Source: Thermacetogenium sp. UBA4966
GTDB lineage: Bacteria; Bacillota; DSM-12270; Thermacetogeniales; Thermacetogeniaceae
Direction of reading: 5' to 3'
Length of the DNA: 21,302 nucleotides
Assembly (NCBI GenBank): GCA_002397275.1
Contig: DHAA01000026.1
Span: forward strand, 7,206 to 28,507
Positions 8,476 to 16,251 of the stretch are shown here, piece after piece (positions within the stretch are counted from its first letter, which is position 1; the number at the start of each line of letters is the position of its first letter). Both the position numbers and the translations under genes were made by a program. The notes under the pieces were generated by a model. The model worked only from the letters and a program-made list of their open reading frames with translations, had not been told where the DNA came from and did not search any database.

Positions 8476-9462
8476 ATGCGCTTTCTTTTCTTTACAGATG
8501 ACCATAAGCGAGGTACCACTCCCGTAAACAGGAAGGATGATTTTCCTGCTACACTGGCGCGCAAGCTCAAAGAGGTTGTGGAGATTGCCCGGGAGGAGGA
8601 AGTGGACTATGTGCTGCACGGGGGGGATTTCTTTGACGTACCCGCCCCTGCGGTCAGTGTTTGCGCTGATTTTTTGGAGATCTATCAGCAGTTTCCCGTA
8701 CCTGTTTTCACTATTCCGGGCAACCACGATCTCTTTGGCCATAATATGGAAACCCTGCCGCGTACAATGCTCGGTTTTGCCGCCAGGCTGGGGCTCGTGC
8801 GCCTTTTGAGAAGAGAACCTCTCTATCTGGAGAAAAACGGCCTGCGCGTACAGCTGACCGGCCAGGGCTATCATTTTCAGATGGATAGCCGCCGGCGGGA
8901 GCTGGACTATATGATCGAGAAAAAGGACTGCGATTATGCTATTCATCTGGTGCATGGAATGCTCCTGCAACGCGCCCTTTTCCCCGGCGCCGCCTATACT
9001 CTGATTGAGCAGATTTGGGATACTGAGGCTGATTTTACCCTTGTCGGCCATAATCATCTGGGCTTTCCTGATACGGAAAAGGACGGCAAGTATTTTCTCA
9101 ATCCCGGGGCGCTGGCGCGGCTCTCTAATCACCGGCAGGAGATGACAAGGCCGATACAGGTGTTGATCATCGATCTCTCCGGCAGCCGTCCGGCATTTAA
9201 GAAGATCAAGCTGAAGAGCGCCGCTCCCGGTGAAGATGTTCTGGACAGGTCGCGGCTGGAGGAAGCCGCTTTCCGGGAGCAGAAATTGGCGGGATACCTG
9301 GCTGAGGTGAAGGCCGCGGGATCCTATCGGCGCACAGATGTGCGGGCGCTGCTGCAGGAAATCGCAGGGGTAAAAAAACTGCCTCCGGAGGTCATTGAAG
9401 AAGCGCTGCGCTTCATTTCGTCCGCGGAGGAAGCCCTGTCAGGCGGGGAGGATGAGGGATGA
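8476..9462 (+). CDS. Mre11/SbcD-like DNA double-strand-break nuclease
   Basis: This is a 328-residue calcineurin-like phosphoesterase of the Mre11/SbcD type. All metal-binding motifs are present in order: D8-x-H10 in TDDHK, GGDxxD with D51 and D54, GNHD at 82-85, H160 in LVHGM, and GHNH with H192 and H194. Such proteins are Mn-dependent 3'-5' exonucleases and endonucleases that act in complex with a Rad50/SbcC ATPase. The C-terminal region after about residue 245 is helical and charged and would include the ATPase-binding part. The start is ATG 8476 with GGAGG at 8464-8468. Its stop overlaps the next gene as ATGA, which couples it to the Rad50-like N-half. It is shorter than E. coli SbcD (about 400 residues) but normal for compact bacterial forms. 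Confidence 0.9.
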   Translation: MRFLFFTDDHKRGTTPVNRKDDFPATLARKLKEVVEIAREEEVDYVLHGGDFFDVPAPAVSVCADFLEIYQQFPVPVFTIPGNHDLFGHNMETLPRTMLGFAARLGLVRLLRREPLYLEKNGLRVQLTGQGYHFQMDSRRRELDYMIEKKDCDYAIHLVHGMLLQRALFPGAAYTLIEQIWDTEADFTLVGHNHLGFPDTEKDGKYFLNPGALARLSNHRQEMTRPIQVLIIDLSGSRPAFKKIKLKSAAPGEDVLDRSRLEEAAFREQKLAGYLAEVKAAGSYRRTDVRALLQEIAGVKKLPPEVIEEALRFISSAEEALSGGEDEG

Positions 9463-10763
9463 ACGGCATTAAGAGGCTTATTGTCGAGAATTTTCAGTCT
9501 CATAAAAAAACGATGGTAGAGTTCGAACAGGGGCTTAATGTCATCGTGGGTCCTTCTGATTTCGGCAAATCCGCTTTGGTGCGCGCCCTGAGGTGGGTGT
9601 TCTATAATGAACCGCGCGGGGCGAACTTTATTCGGGCGGGCGCCAGGGTCTGTCAGGTGCAGGTGGAGATGGACGACGGATGTGTGGTTACCCGTCTGCG
9701 CAGCACAACAGGGAAAAACCAGTACCTGTTGCAGCGATGCGGTGAGGATGAACTTGTTTTTGAAGGCTTTGGGAACGAGATCCCTGTAGAGATTATGCAG
9801 GCCACCGGAATCAGGAAAATTGTCGTCGATGAGCGTTATAAAGCTGAGCTGAACCTGGGGGCGCAGCTGGAAGCCCCTTTTTTGCTGGCTGAAAATGGGG
9901 CGATTAAGGCTAAGGTAATCGGGCAGCTGGGCGGCGTTCATATTCTGGACTGGGCCCAAAGGTCGGTGAATACGGAACTGCGGCGTTTGGGGGAGCAGGA
10001 GAAGCGGCGCCGGGATGAACTGGAAGGGCTTGCCGAGGCGCTCAAGTTTTATGCGCACCTTCCTCAACTGCAGGAGAGGATCAGGCAGATCGAGGCTCTT
10101 GTGCATCAGGTGGAAGAAGCGGCCGGGAAAATCGAGGGATTAACCGCTTTAAAAAGTGAGTGGCAAGAGAACCTGGCCGCCGTAAAAAGGGTGGAGCAGG
10201 TTCTGACGGCCCTGGGACGGCTGGACGAGGCGGAGAGGGCATGCCGCAGGCTGGCGGAATACAGTGAGGAGTACCGCAATTTTGTCGGCCTGCATACTGA
10301 AATCAGCCATGTGGACCGGCTGCTGGCTCAGACCGAGCAGGTGCTGGCAAACACCAGGCATGTGCCTGAGCTGGGCGACTGCCTGCAAAGGGCCGACCCG
10401 CTTCTCCGGGAATGGCAGGAGCTGAGCCGCATCGCCGCGGATCTGGAGAATATAGATAAATACTTGAGGACTGTATCGTTCATTACAGAGCGGACAAAGG
10501 AACTGGGCAAGGCGGAAAAGAAGCTGGCTGAAGTTGAAATAAACAGGAAAAGATGGGATATGTACCTGGAGCTGCGGCAGGGATGGCAGGAACATGAACA
10601 GGCATTGCGCGGCGCCTGTCTGGCAGCCGAACGATACCAAAAGGAGATCGACAGCCGCCTGCCGAACTTTAGGGAGTTTTTGCTGAAGATAGGGAAATGC
10701 CCGGTCTGTTTCGGAAAACTGGACACGGAAGCGGTGGAGAGGGTCATGGATGAATATAAATGA
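9459..10763 (+). CDS. Rad50/SbcC-like ATPase, N-terminal half with zinc hook
   Basis: This 434-residue protein is only the first half of a Rad50/SbcC-type ABC ATPase. It starts with the usual KRLIVENFQSHK strand, Walker A GPSDFGKS at 31-38 and the following N-lobe. From about residue 175 to 405 it is a long charged coiled coil rich in E, L, Q and R. It ends with GKCPVCFGKLD, a CxxC zinc hook at C414 and C417, only 17 residues before the stop. No signature motif or Walker B is present; these lie in the gene at 11053-11706. The start ATG 9459 overlaps the SbcD-like stop (ATGA). The stop is followed by a clean ribosome site for the next gene, so the break looks like a genuine gene boundary rather than a frameshift. 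Confidence 0.88.
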   Translation: MNGIKRLIVENFQSHKKTMVEFEQGLNVIVGPSDFGKSALVRALRWVFYNEPRGANFIRAGARVCQVQVEMDDGCVVTRLRSTTGKNQYLLQRCGEDELVFEGFGNEIPVEIMQATGIRKIVVDERYKAELNLGAQLEAPFLLAENGAIKAKVIGQLGGVHILDWAQRSVNTELRRLGEQEKRRRDELEGLAEALKFYAHLPQLQERIRQIEALVHQVEEAAGKIEGLTALKSEWQENLAAVKRVEQVLTALGRLDEAERACRRLAEYSEEYRNFVGLHTEISHVDRLLAQTEQVLANTRHVPELGDCLQRADPLLREWQELSRIAADLENIDKYLRTVSFITERTKELGKAEKKLAEVEINRKRWDMYLELRQGWQEHEQALRGACLAAERYQKEIDSRLPNFREFLLKIGKCPVCFGKLDTEAVERVMDEYK

Positions 10764-10777
10764 GGGGGGCGTAAATT

Positions 10778-11056
10778 TTGGCGGGAGCAAAGGAACAGGC
10801 TCAGTATGAAAAACAGATCAATTCTCTCAAGGATGCTCTGCGCAAATCACGCGACTTGAGGGAGCGTGCCTTAAGCCAGAAGGAACTGCTCGTGCAGCAG
10901 AGGGAAAAGCTATACAAAAGGGCTGAAGAGTATGGAGTAAAACCGGAGGAGCTGGGGGATAGAATTTCTTCCCTGAAAGAGGAGATGGACCGGCTGCTGG
11001 AAGAGGCGGCCAGCCTGATCCCCTGGGACCTTCTGGAGAAGGAGCGTTCCCGGTGA
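10778..11056 (+). CDS. Small coiled-coil protein, likely Rad50 descending-arm piece
   Basis: A 92-residue, strongly charged protein (many K, E, R, L and Q) that reads as coiled coil almost throughout, with no other recognisable domain. It lies between the N-half ending in the zinc hook and the C-half carrying Walker B, exactly where a one-piece Rad50 would have the start of its descending arm. The start is TTG 10778 after GAGGGGGG at 10762-10769, spaced 8 bases. Its stop overlaps the next start as GTGA. I infer that it is a structural subunit pairing with the coil of the 9459-10763 protein; this is not proven and it could have another role. Confidence 0.75.
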   Translation: MAGAKEQAQYEKQINSLKDALRKSRDLRERALSQKELLVQQREKLYKRAEEYGVKPEELGDRISSLKEEMDRLLEEAASLIPWDLLEKERSR

Positions 11057-11706
11057 ACCGGGAGCTTGTGACTCTCAAAAGGGATCTCGAGCAATTGAAA
11101 GCGGTTTATCATAGACAGCGCGGTGAACAGGCTAAAATCCAGGAAAAGGAACGAAGCCTTCGGGAGAGCCTTCAAGAGGACCTTGAGAAAATAGAGCGCC
11201 TGGAACAGGCGCGCCTTCTCTTGCTGGAGGCGGCCAGGCATGCCCGGGAACAGGGGCGCCGCCAGGTGGAACTTCTCGTTACCCAAGCCCTGCAGTTTGT
11301 TTTTGGGGCGGACATGGAGTTCAAAGTGGCGGTGGAGGAAAAGCGCGACCGCCCGGAAGCGGAGTTTTATGTCTGTTCGACCTACGGAGGGGATTACAAG
11401 GTGAAAACCACCCCGCAGGATGCCCGGGGGGGAGGGGTTGTTGATGTCATCTCTCTGGCCCTGCGGCTTGCCTTGCTGCACGCTTTTCAGCCTCCGGTGG
11501 GCGGGCCGGTGATCCTTGATGAGCCCGGGAAGCATCTCTCTGATGAGTATGCCCCGCAACTGGCGAGTTTTCTGAAGGGGTTCAGTCAGTCACTCGGGCG
11601 CCAGGCGATTATGGTTTCTCATAACCAGCACCTGGCCGACACCGCGGATATCGCCTACCTGATGGAGATGCATCAGGGAGTAAGCAGGGTGCGGCGTATT
11701 CGCTAA
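11053..11706 (+). CDS. Rad50/SbcC-like ATPase, C-terminal half
   Basis: This 217-residue protein supplies the second half of the ABC ATPase. A coiled coil covers about residues 1-75. A lobe follows with a signature-like ARGGGVVD at 124-131, Walker B PVILDEP with D156-E157, a D-loop region GKHLSDE at 159-165, and H190 in IMVSHNQH as the switch histidine. It lacks Walker A, so it can only work with the 9459-10763 protein. The start is GTG 11053 with AAGGAG at 11039-11044, overlapping the preceding stop as GTGA. The signature is GGG-type rather than the usual LSGGE of Rad50. It is the last gene of the end-processing run; the following uppP gene is 73 bases away. Confidence 0.87.
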   Translation: MNRELVTLKRDLEQLKAVYHRQRGEQAKIQEKERSLRESLQEDLEKIERLEQARLLLLEAARHAREQGRRQVELLVTQALQFVFGADMEFKVAVEEKRDRPEAEFYVCSTYGGDYKVKTTPQDARGGGVVDVISLALRLALLHAFQPPVGGPVILDEPGKHLSDEYAPQLASFLKGFSQSLGRQAIMVSHNQHLADTADIAYLMEMHQGVSRVRRIR

Positions 11707-11779
11707 AAGCAGGTTAATGAGAACCGACCAAGAATTAAGTTATTAAATTGCATTACGATAGGAGACAGGAGGTATTTTC

Positions 11780-12574
11780 GTGACAATTTGGCAGGCAGTG
11801 GTGATGGGCATTGTACAAGGGCTCGGGGAGTTCTTGCCTATCTCCAGTTCCGCGCACCTGGTTTTGGTGCCTTGGCTTTTCCGGTGGCATGATCCGGGCT
11901 TAACGTTTGACATCGCCCTTCATCTTGGCACACTGGTTGCTGTTATCGCTTATTTCTGGAGGGATTGGGTCAATTTAATCAAAGGGGGGCTGCGCGGCGC
12001 GGGGACGACTGAGGGGCGCCTCTTCTGGTATCTGGTGATCGCCACGATACCGGGGGCATTGATCGGCCTCCTGCTGGAGGACAAGGCGGAGACGGTTTTT
12101 CGCAACCCGTCTTTGATCGCCGTTATGTTGATCCTGTTGGGAATTATCCTATTTTGGGCGGACCGCAGGTCGAAGAAACTCACAGACGTAAACAGCATTA
12201 CCCTGGGGCAGAGCTTGCTGATCGGCGTTTCTCAGGCCCTGGCTATTATTCCCGGCGTTTCCCGTTCGGGGATAACCATGACCACAGGCCTTCTTTTCGG
12301 GCTTACCCGGGAGGGAGCGGCGCGTTTTTCCTTCCTGCTCTCCGCGCCGGTCATCCTCGGCGCCGGCGTGGTCAAGGCGCCGGAGATCATAGCCAATCCG
12401 GGCATGGTAAACGCTCCCTTCCTGGTGGGAATGCTGGTCTCCGCGATTTCTGGTATGGCGGCTATCGGTTTTCTCCTGAAATATGTACAGACGAAAAACT
12501 ATCTTCCTTTTGTCTGGTACCGTTTCCTGCTGGGCGCAATAGTGCTGCTGGTGGTTTTGCTTCGCTGGCTATAG
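11780..12574 (+). CDS. uppP: Undecaprenyl-diphosphatase UppP (BacA)
   Basis: A 264-residue integral membrane enzyme that dephosphorylates undecaprenyl pyrophosphate to the carrier lipid used for peptidoglycan and wall polymer export; overexpression in the family gives bacitracin resistance. The two signature regions are intact: GEFLPISSSAHL at about 16-27 with the catalytic glutamate, and PGVSRSG at 158-164 with the catalytic arginine, followed by TREGAARFSFLLSAP. Several hydrophobic stretches make up the rest. The start is GTG 11780 with AGGAGG ending at 11772. It is convergent with the minus-strand gene at 12585, only ten bases away, with no terminator between them. It is probably an independent housekeeping gene placed after the DNA-processing operon. 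Confidence 0.96.
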   Translation: MTIWQAVVMGIVQGLGEFLPISSSAHLVLVPWLFRWHDPGLTFDIALHLGTLVAVIAYFWRDWVNLIKGGLRGAGTTEGRLFWYLVIATIPGALIGLLLEDKAETVFRNPSLIAVMLILLGIILFWADRRSKKLTDVNSITLGQSLLIGVSQALAIIPGVSRSGITMTTGLLFGLTREGAARFSFLLSAPVILGAGVVKAPEIIANPGMVNAPFLVGMLVSAISGMAAIGFLLKYVQTKNYLPFVWYRFLLGAIVLLVVLLRWL

Positions 12575-12584
12575 GATAATTTAT

Positions 12585-13568
12585 CTATTTAATGCGCCTG
12601 ATGTATTCCGGGCGCGGTGGTTGACTTAGTTTTTCATCAGGCGGCAGGTTCCTGACGATATCGTTGTGAATGTGTTTTGTAAAGTCTGCTATAGCAAAAT
12701 CCGCTCCTCTGCCGGGATAGAGCTCTACACCAAGCGACTGGAAATAGCTTGTCCAGGTTTTGAGCGGTAGATCTACGCATTCCGCTCTGCTCAATCGTAC
12801 AGTGACCGTTTCACAATCGAACGCACACCCCAATACAGCCAGGGGAAGACATATAACCGCTATCCGCGGATAGCGCCAATGTGGGTTAATAGAAATATGA
12901 TCTGAGCCGGGCAGGTTTATATGAAGAGGAGAACCGTTCTCCCAGGAGTTTAGCAGAGATTGCTCTACCTGTTCGCTGAGCAGATCGATGGAATGCGGAT
13001 GCACAAGTCTATCACCGGGCAGGATGGTTACGCCGCTGCCGCGCAGCGGGGAAAAGCGGCGGAATGGAGGAAGAGACTGCAGCAGCCGAAGGATGAGTTC
13101 CTCTCTGATTTGATGAAGCAGGTCCTGGGGCAGAGTCTGTTTGAGTTGCTGCATTCCGGCGGCGTTAGGCACGATAACAGGAAGAAACCAGGCGAAGAGA
13201 AGCACTTTAAGGGATTCGTCTTTTAATATATAGTTTTGCAGCGGATGGTCGGCGCGTATTTTTTCCAGATGCTCAGGGTTTTGAGCAATCCATAAGGCCC
13301 AGGAGGCATGCTGGTCACGGTGATGACGGCGGAGCGTGTTTTCCTGCATCCAGTTGGAAAAATCGCCTTTGTCAAACGGCACTACGACAGTCCAGGCGCC
13401 AAAATACTCTCCCTGCCACTGCTGGAACTCTCGCTGGCGGGCAAGCAAAAAATCTTTATAGGCGTTTAGATCGCCCCCCCAGAGATTCTGAAAATCTTCC
13501 AAGCTGTAGAAGACGTATACAAGGCGCTGACCGTCGCAAATAAAACCTGTTTTTTCTTTTGATATCAA
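12585..13568 (-). CDS. Hypothetical protein, unrecognised family
   Basis: I do not recognise this protein of 327 residues. It has no clear signal peptide or strong membrane helix, although VLLFAWFLPVIVPNA (about residue 125-140) and IAVICLPLAVLGCA (about 245) are hydrophobic. It is rich in W, H, Q and aromatic residues, with HRRDQHASWALW and a proline-rich tail. It appears soluble with a mixed fold. The frame can be read from a GTG at 13577, but that GTG is part of a perfect AAGGAGGTG ribosome site (13575-13583), so the start must be TTG 13568, six bases after it. Reading-frame length, the strong ribosome site and a TATAAT box upstream support a real gene. It is convergent with uppP and divergent from the HTH gene. 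Confidence 0.8.
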   Translation of the reverse strand: MISKEKTGFICDGQRLVYVFYSLEDFQNLWGGDLNAYKDFLLARQREFQQWQGEYFGAWTVVVPFDKGDFSNWMQENTLRRHHRDQHASWALWIAQNPEHLEKIRADHPLQNYILKDESLKVLLFAWFLPVIVPNAAGMQQLKQTLPQDLLHQIREELILRLLQSLPPFRRFSPLRGSGVTILPGDRLVHPHSIDLLSEQVEQSLLNSWENGSPLHINLPGSDHISINPHWRYPRIAVICLPLAVLGCAFDCETVTVRLSRAECVDLPLKTWTSYFQSLGVELYPGRGADFAIADFTKHIHNDIVRNLPPDEKLSQPPRPEYIRRIK

Positions 13569-13588
13569 AAAAAGCACCTCCTTCTATC

Positions 13589-13594
13589 ATTATA
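13589..13594 (-). promoter_or_regulatory. TATAAT -10 box for the minus-strand gene
   Basis: On the minus strand a perfect TATAAT stands six bases before the AAGGAGGTG ribosome site. No good -35 is seen at the correct distance (CAGCTT). Transcription from it would give a very short leader that begins almost at the ribosome site. Confidence 0.45.
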
Positions 13595-13690
13595 GCGAAG
13601 CAGAGATCCATAAGCTGTCCCTTCTTGTCGATGACAGGAACAAATAACGTCATAAAAGGGGAAGTTTTCTGTTGTATATTTGTGCCAAGG

Positions 13691-13701
13691 CGCTGGCAGC
13701 G
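13691..13701. promoter_or_regulatory. Inverted repeat upstream of the promoter, possible operator
   Basis: CGCTG-G-CAGCG is a perfect 11-base palindrome lying about 19 bases before the -35 box. It sits in the 206-base divergent intergenic region that also contains TGTC-GAT-GACA at 13626-13636. Either could bind the HTH protein encoded downstream; this is inference only. Confidence 0.3.
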
Positions 13702-13719
13702 TCAATATATTTCCTATTC

Positions 13720-13748
13720 TTGAAATTTTCTCAAACGTGAAGTATAAT
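13720..13748 (+). promoter_or_regulatory. Consensus sigma-A promoter for the HTH/regulator locus
   Basis: TTGAAA at 13720-13725 and a perfect TATAAT at 13743-13748 are separated by exactly 17 bases. The predicted RNA would start near 13755, giving a leader of about 20 bases with the AAGGAG site at 13762-13767. This is the clearest promoter in the window. Confidence 0.8.
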
Positions 13749-13774
13749 GAGCAAAAAGCATAAGGAGTATGGGA

Positions 13775-13981
13775 ATGGAGTATATCAGCGTAAAAGAAGC
13801 CGCTGAAAAATGGGGCATCACAAGCCGAATGGTCAATTATCATTGTGCTGCCGGGCGAATTGAAGGCGCTCATATGATCGGTAACATGTGGGTCATCCCG
13901 AAGGACGCCACTAAGCCCGACGACGGCAGAAAGAGTAAGAAAAAAGAAACGCGTGAGTCGGGTGAAACAGCCGGTCAATAG
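13775..13981 (+). CDS. Small helix-turn-helix DNA-binding protein
   Basis: A 68-residue protein whose first 50 residues are a MerR/excisionase-like winged helix-turn-helix: EYISVKEAAEKWGITSRMV followed by a second helix and wing (RIEGAHMIGNMWVIPKDA). The tail is basic and charged (KSKKKETRESG). Proteins of this type are single-domain DNA-binding regulators often found in front of larger LuxR/MalT-like regulators in Clostridia. An ATG at 13769 lies too near the AAGGAG site (13762-13767); ATG 13775, seven bases after it, is the better start. It follows a consensus promoter and is 48 bases before the regulator remnant, so the two were probably one transcript. Its target is unknown. Confidence 0.82.
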   Translation: MEYISVKEAAEKWGITSRMVNYHCAAGRIEGAHMIGNMWVIPKDATKPDDGRKSKKKETRESGETAGQ

Positions 13982-14812
13982 GACAGAGTACAGATACAGA
14001 GTTCTTCCAGCAGAGAGGAGTCTGGCCGCGTGAAAAAAAACAAAACTCTCAAGAGAGAGCGCGTCAACCGCGCTCTGGAAAGCATACTCGATTACCCGCT
14101 GACCATCGTAGAAGCGCCCATCGGCTATGGCAAAACCACGGCGGTCCGGGAATTTCTCGCGGCTGTGAGGGTTCCGGTAATATGGACTTCCTTTTTATCC
14201 GAAGACGATACCGCGGAAGCGTTCTGGAACAGGTTAGCGGCAGATATCGGCAGCCTGGACGAAACGGCGGGTATCCGACTCAAAAGCCTCGGCATTCCTA
14301 CCGATGCGCCTCAGCTGGCAACGATTATCTCCATTTTGAGCGAGATGGATTACAGACCCGATACCACGCTTGTCATAGACGATTTTCACCTTGCGAAAAG
14401 TATGCGGGTTACCGCGCTTTTCAGACGGTTTGTTTCGGAAATGGCGGAGGATTTCCATATCGTTTTCATCACCAGAGATATGTCGAACCTTGACATCGCC
14501 GAGCTTTCCGCCAAGGGGCTGTGCAATATCCTGCCCCAGCAGACGCTGCGCTTCACCGTCGAAGAAATCCGGGCCTACTGCGCCCTGATGGGCTTTCGCC
14601 CGGGCGAGGACGGGCTAAAAAGGGTCGTTGAATATACAGACGGATGGATATCCCTAGCTTATCTGATCCTCCTGGGCATGGAGCAGGGGATTCCGGTGGG
14701 CCGGAACAGCGCCATTGATGAACTGGTGGAAAAGGTTCTTTATGACGCTTACGACGAGCCCATCCAAAAATTCCTGCTGCGCCTTTCTGTGATGGATGCC
14801 TTTACTGCCCGG

Positions 14813-14815
14813 TAG
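14813..14815 (+). other. In-frame amber codon inside the regulator
   Basis: TAG stands between CGG and GCG while both flanks stay in the same frame and read as family-like sequence. A C-to-T change of CAG would give it. It shows that the regulator is inactive, or is a base-call error. Confidence 0.7.
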
Positions 14816-15229
14816 GCGCGTTATGTGACGGAGGAAAGCCGCGCCGGGGAATACCTCAAAAAGCTGCGCCGGGAAAACGCCTTCGTTTCTTATGACGAGG
14901 CAGGGGGCGTATACAGAATTCACAACGTGTTGCTGGATTTTCTGCGGGCAAGGCAGAAGGACGGCGCGGAAGTTCCGGTCCTCTACCGGCGTGTGGGCGA
15001 ATGGTGTTTTGAGCAAAATGCGTACAAAACAGCCTACGGGTATCTCTGCCGTGCCGGGGATACTGAGCGCATCCTTGCGCTGCTGGACGACGAAGATATC
15101 ATCACCAACGACTACGCCGATTTTGAAGGAGCCTTTGAAATGTTTGCCGCCGCGCCCCGCGCGCTGCTTTTCAAATATCCTCTTGCCTATCTGCAATACA
15201 TCGCCCTGCTGCTCTTAAGCGGCGATCCG

Positions 15230-15241
15230 GCGGCGGGGCGC
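15230..15241 (+). other. Frameshift in a GC run inside the regulator
   Basis: Upstream the frame reads LLLLSGDPAAG and then derails to a stop at 15271; one base lost within GCGGCGGGGCGC restores RDGVSRLDELKEHYERL in the frame that continues to the junction. Confidence 0.65.
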
Positions 15242-16251
15242 GGGACGGCGTCTCGCGTCTCGACGAACTGAAGGAGCATTACGAGCGGCTCACGGAGCTT
15301 CACTCCACCCGCAGAAATCGCGTCCTCGCAGAGATCAGCACCATACGCATCTTCGCCGTGTTCAATGATGCTAAAAAAATGGTGACCTGCACAACCGAGG
15401 CGCTCCGCCTTCTGCAGGGCGACGCATCCTGCCTGATGAAGCGGGAGGCCGAATTCACCTTTGGCTCTCCCCACTTTTTGTATACCTATTATAAAGAACC
15501 AGGTAGGCTTCGGGAGACGGCAGATTTTGTTGCATCTGAATTCCCTGCTTTTTCAAGGCTTTCTAACGGCTGCGGCACGGGCTGCGACTATGTGACACTC
15601 GCCGAATATGCGCTGGAAACCGGCGACTGGCAGACAGCGGAGCTGAACGCCTTCAAAGCCATTTATAAGGCCAAGACAATGGGCCAGACCGGCATCGCCC
15701 TATGCGCCGGGCTGACGCTGATGCGGCTGTACATCTGTCAGGGAAAGATCGACGAGGCGCTGGAGCATCTGCGCCAGCTCCGGGCTGATGTGACCAGGGA
15801 AAACAGCGCTGTCTACAACACCACGCTGGAGTTGGCGGAGGGATACGTTTACGGCTGCCTGACGCTGCCGGACAGCATCCCCGAGTGGCTGCGGACGGGC
15901 GACATGAGCTCGGCCCGCTTCATGTATCAGGGCATGGCCTTCAACTATATCGTCCACGGCAAGGCCGTGCTGTTGTCGGAGGATTACATACGTCTGGAAA
16001 TGCTGACCGAAACCTTCCCGCAGTATTTCGGAGTCTTCCGTAACCAGCTCGGCTTCCTGCACAATCAGATTCTCGGCGCGGCGGCCAAATACCGGCTGTA
16101 CGGCATGGAAAAAGGGTGCGCGGCTCTGCGGGAAGCCCTCGGCATGGCGCGGGAGGATTACCTGATCCTGCCCTTCGCCGAGTATGCCCCTGCAATTATC
16201 GGCATGACGCGCCACATCGCCCAGGGTGGAGGGGATGATTACCTTAAGGTA

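Noticed and set aside
10763..10778. The breaks in the Rad50-like gene as frameshift or stop mutations
   Set aside because: A clear ribosome site stands before each following start, and the last two genes overlap as GTGA, which is normal for separate coupled genes.
8212..11559. Long minus-strand open frames (8212-9132, 9324-10106, 10149-10790, 10801-11559)
   Set aside because: They lie opposite well-identified repair genes, have low-complexity or unnatural composition, and show no family motifs; they are a by-product of codon bias in the real genes.
13565..13978. Minus-strand frame of 137 codons opposite the HTH gene
   Set aside because: It lies over the promoter and HTH gene, which have better evidence.
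14813..14815. TAG as a recoded (for example pyrrolysine) codon
   Set aside because: Two further lesions lie in the same gene, and no other gene in the window reads through TAG; simple decay explains it better.
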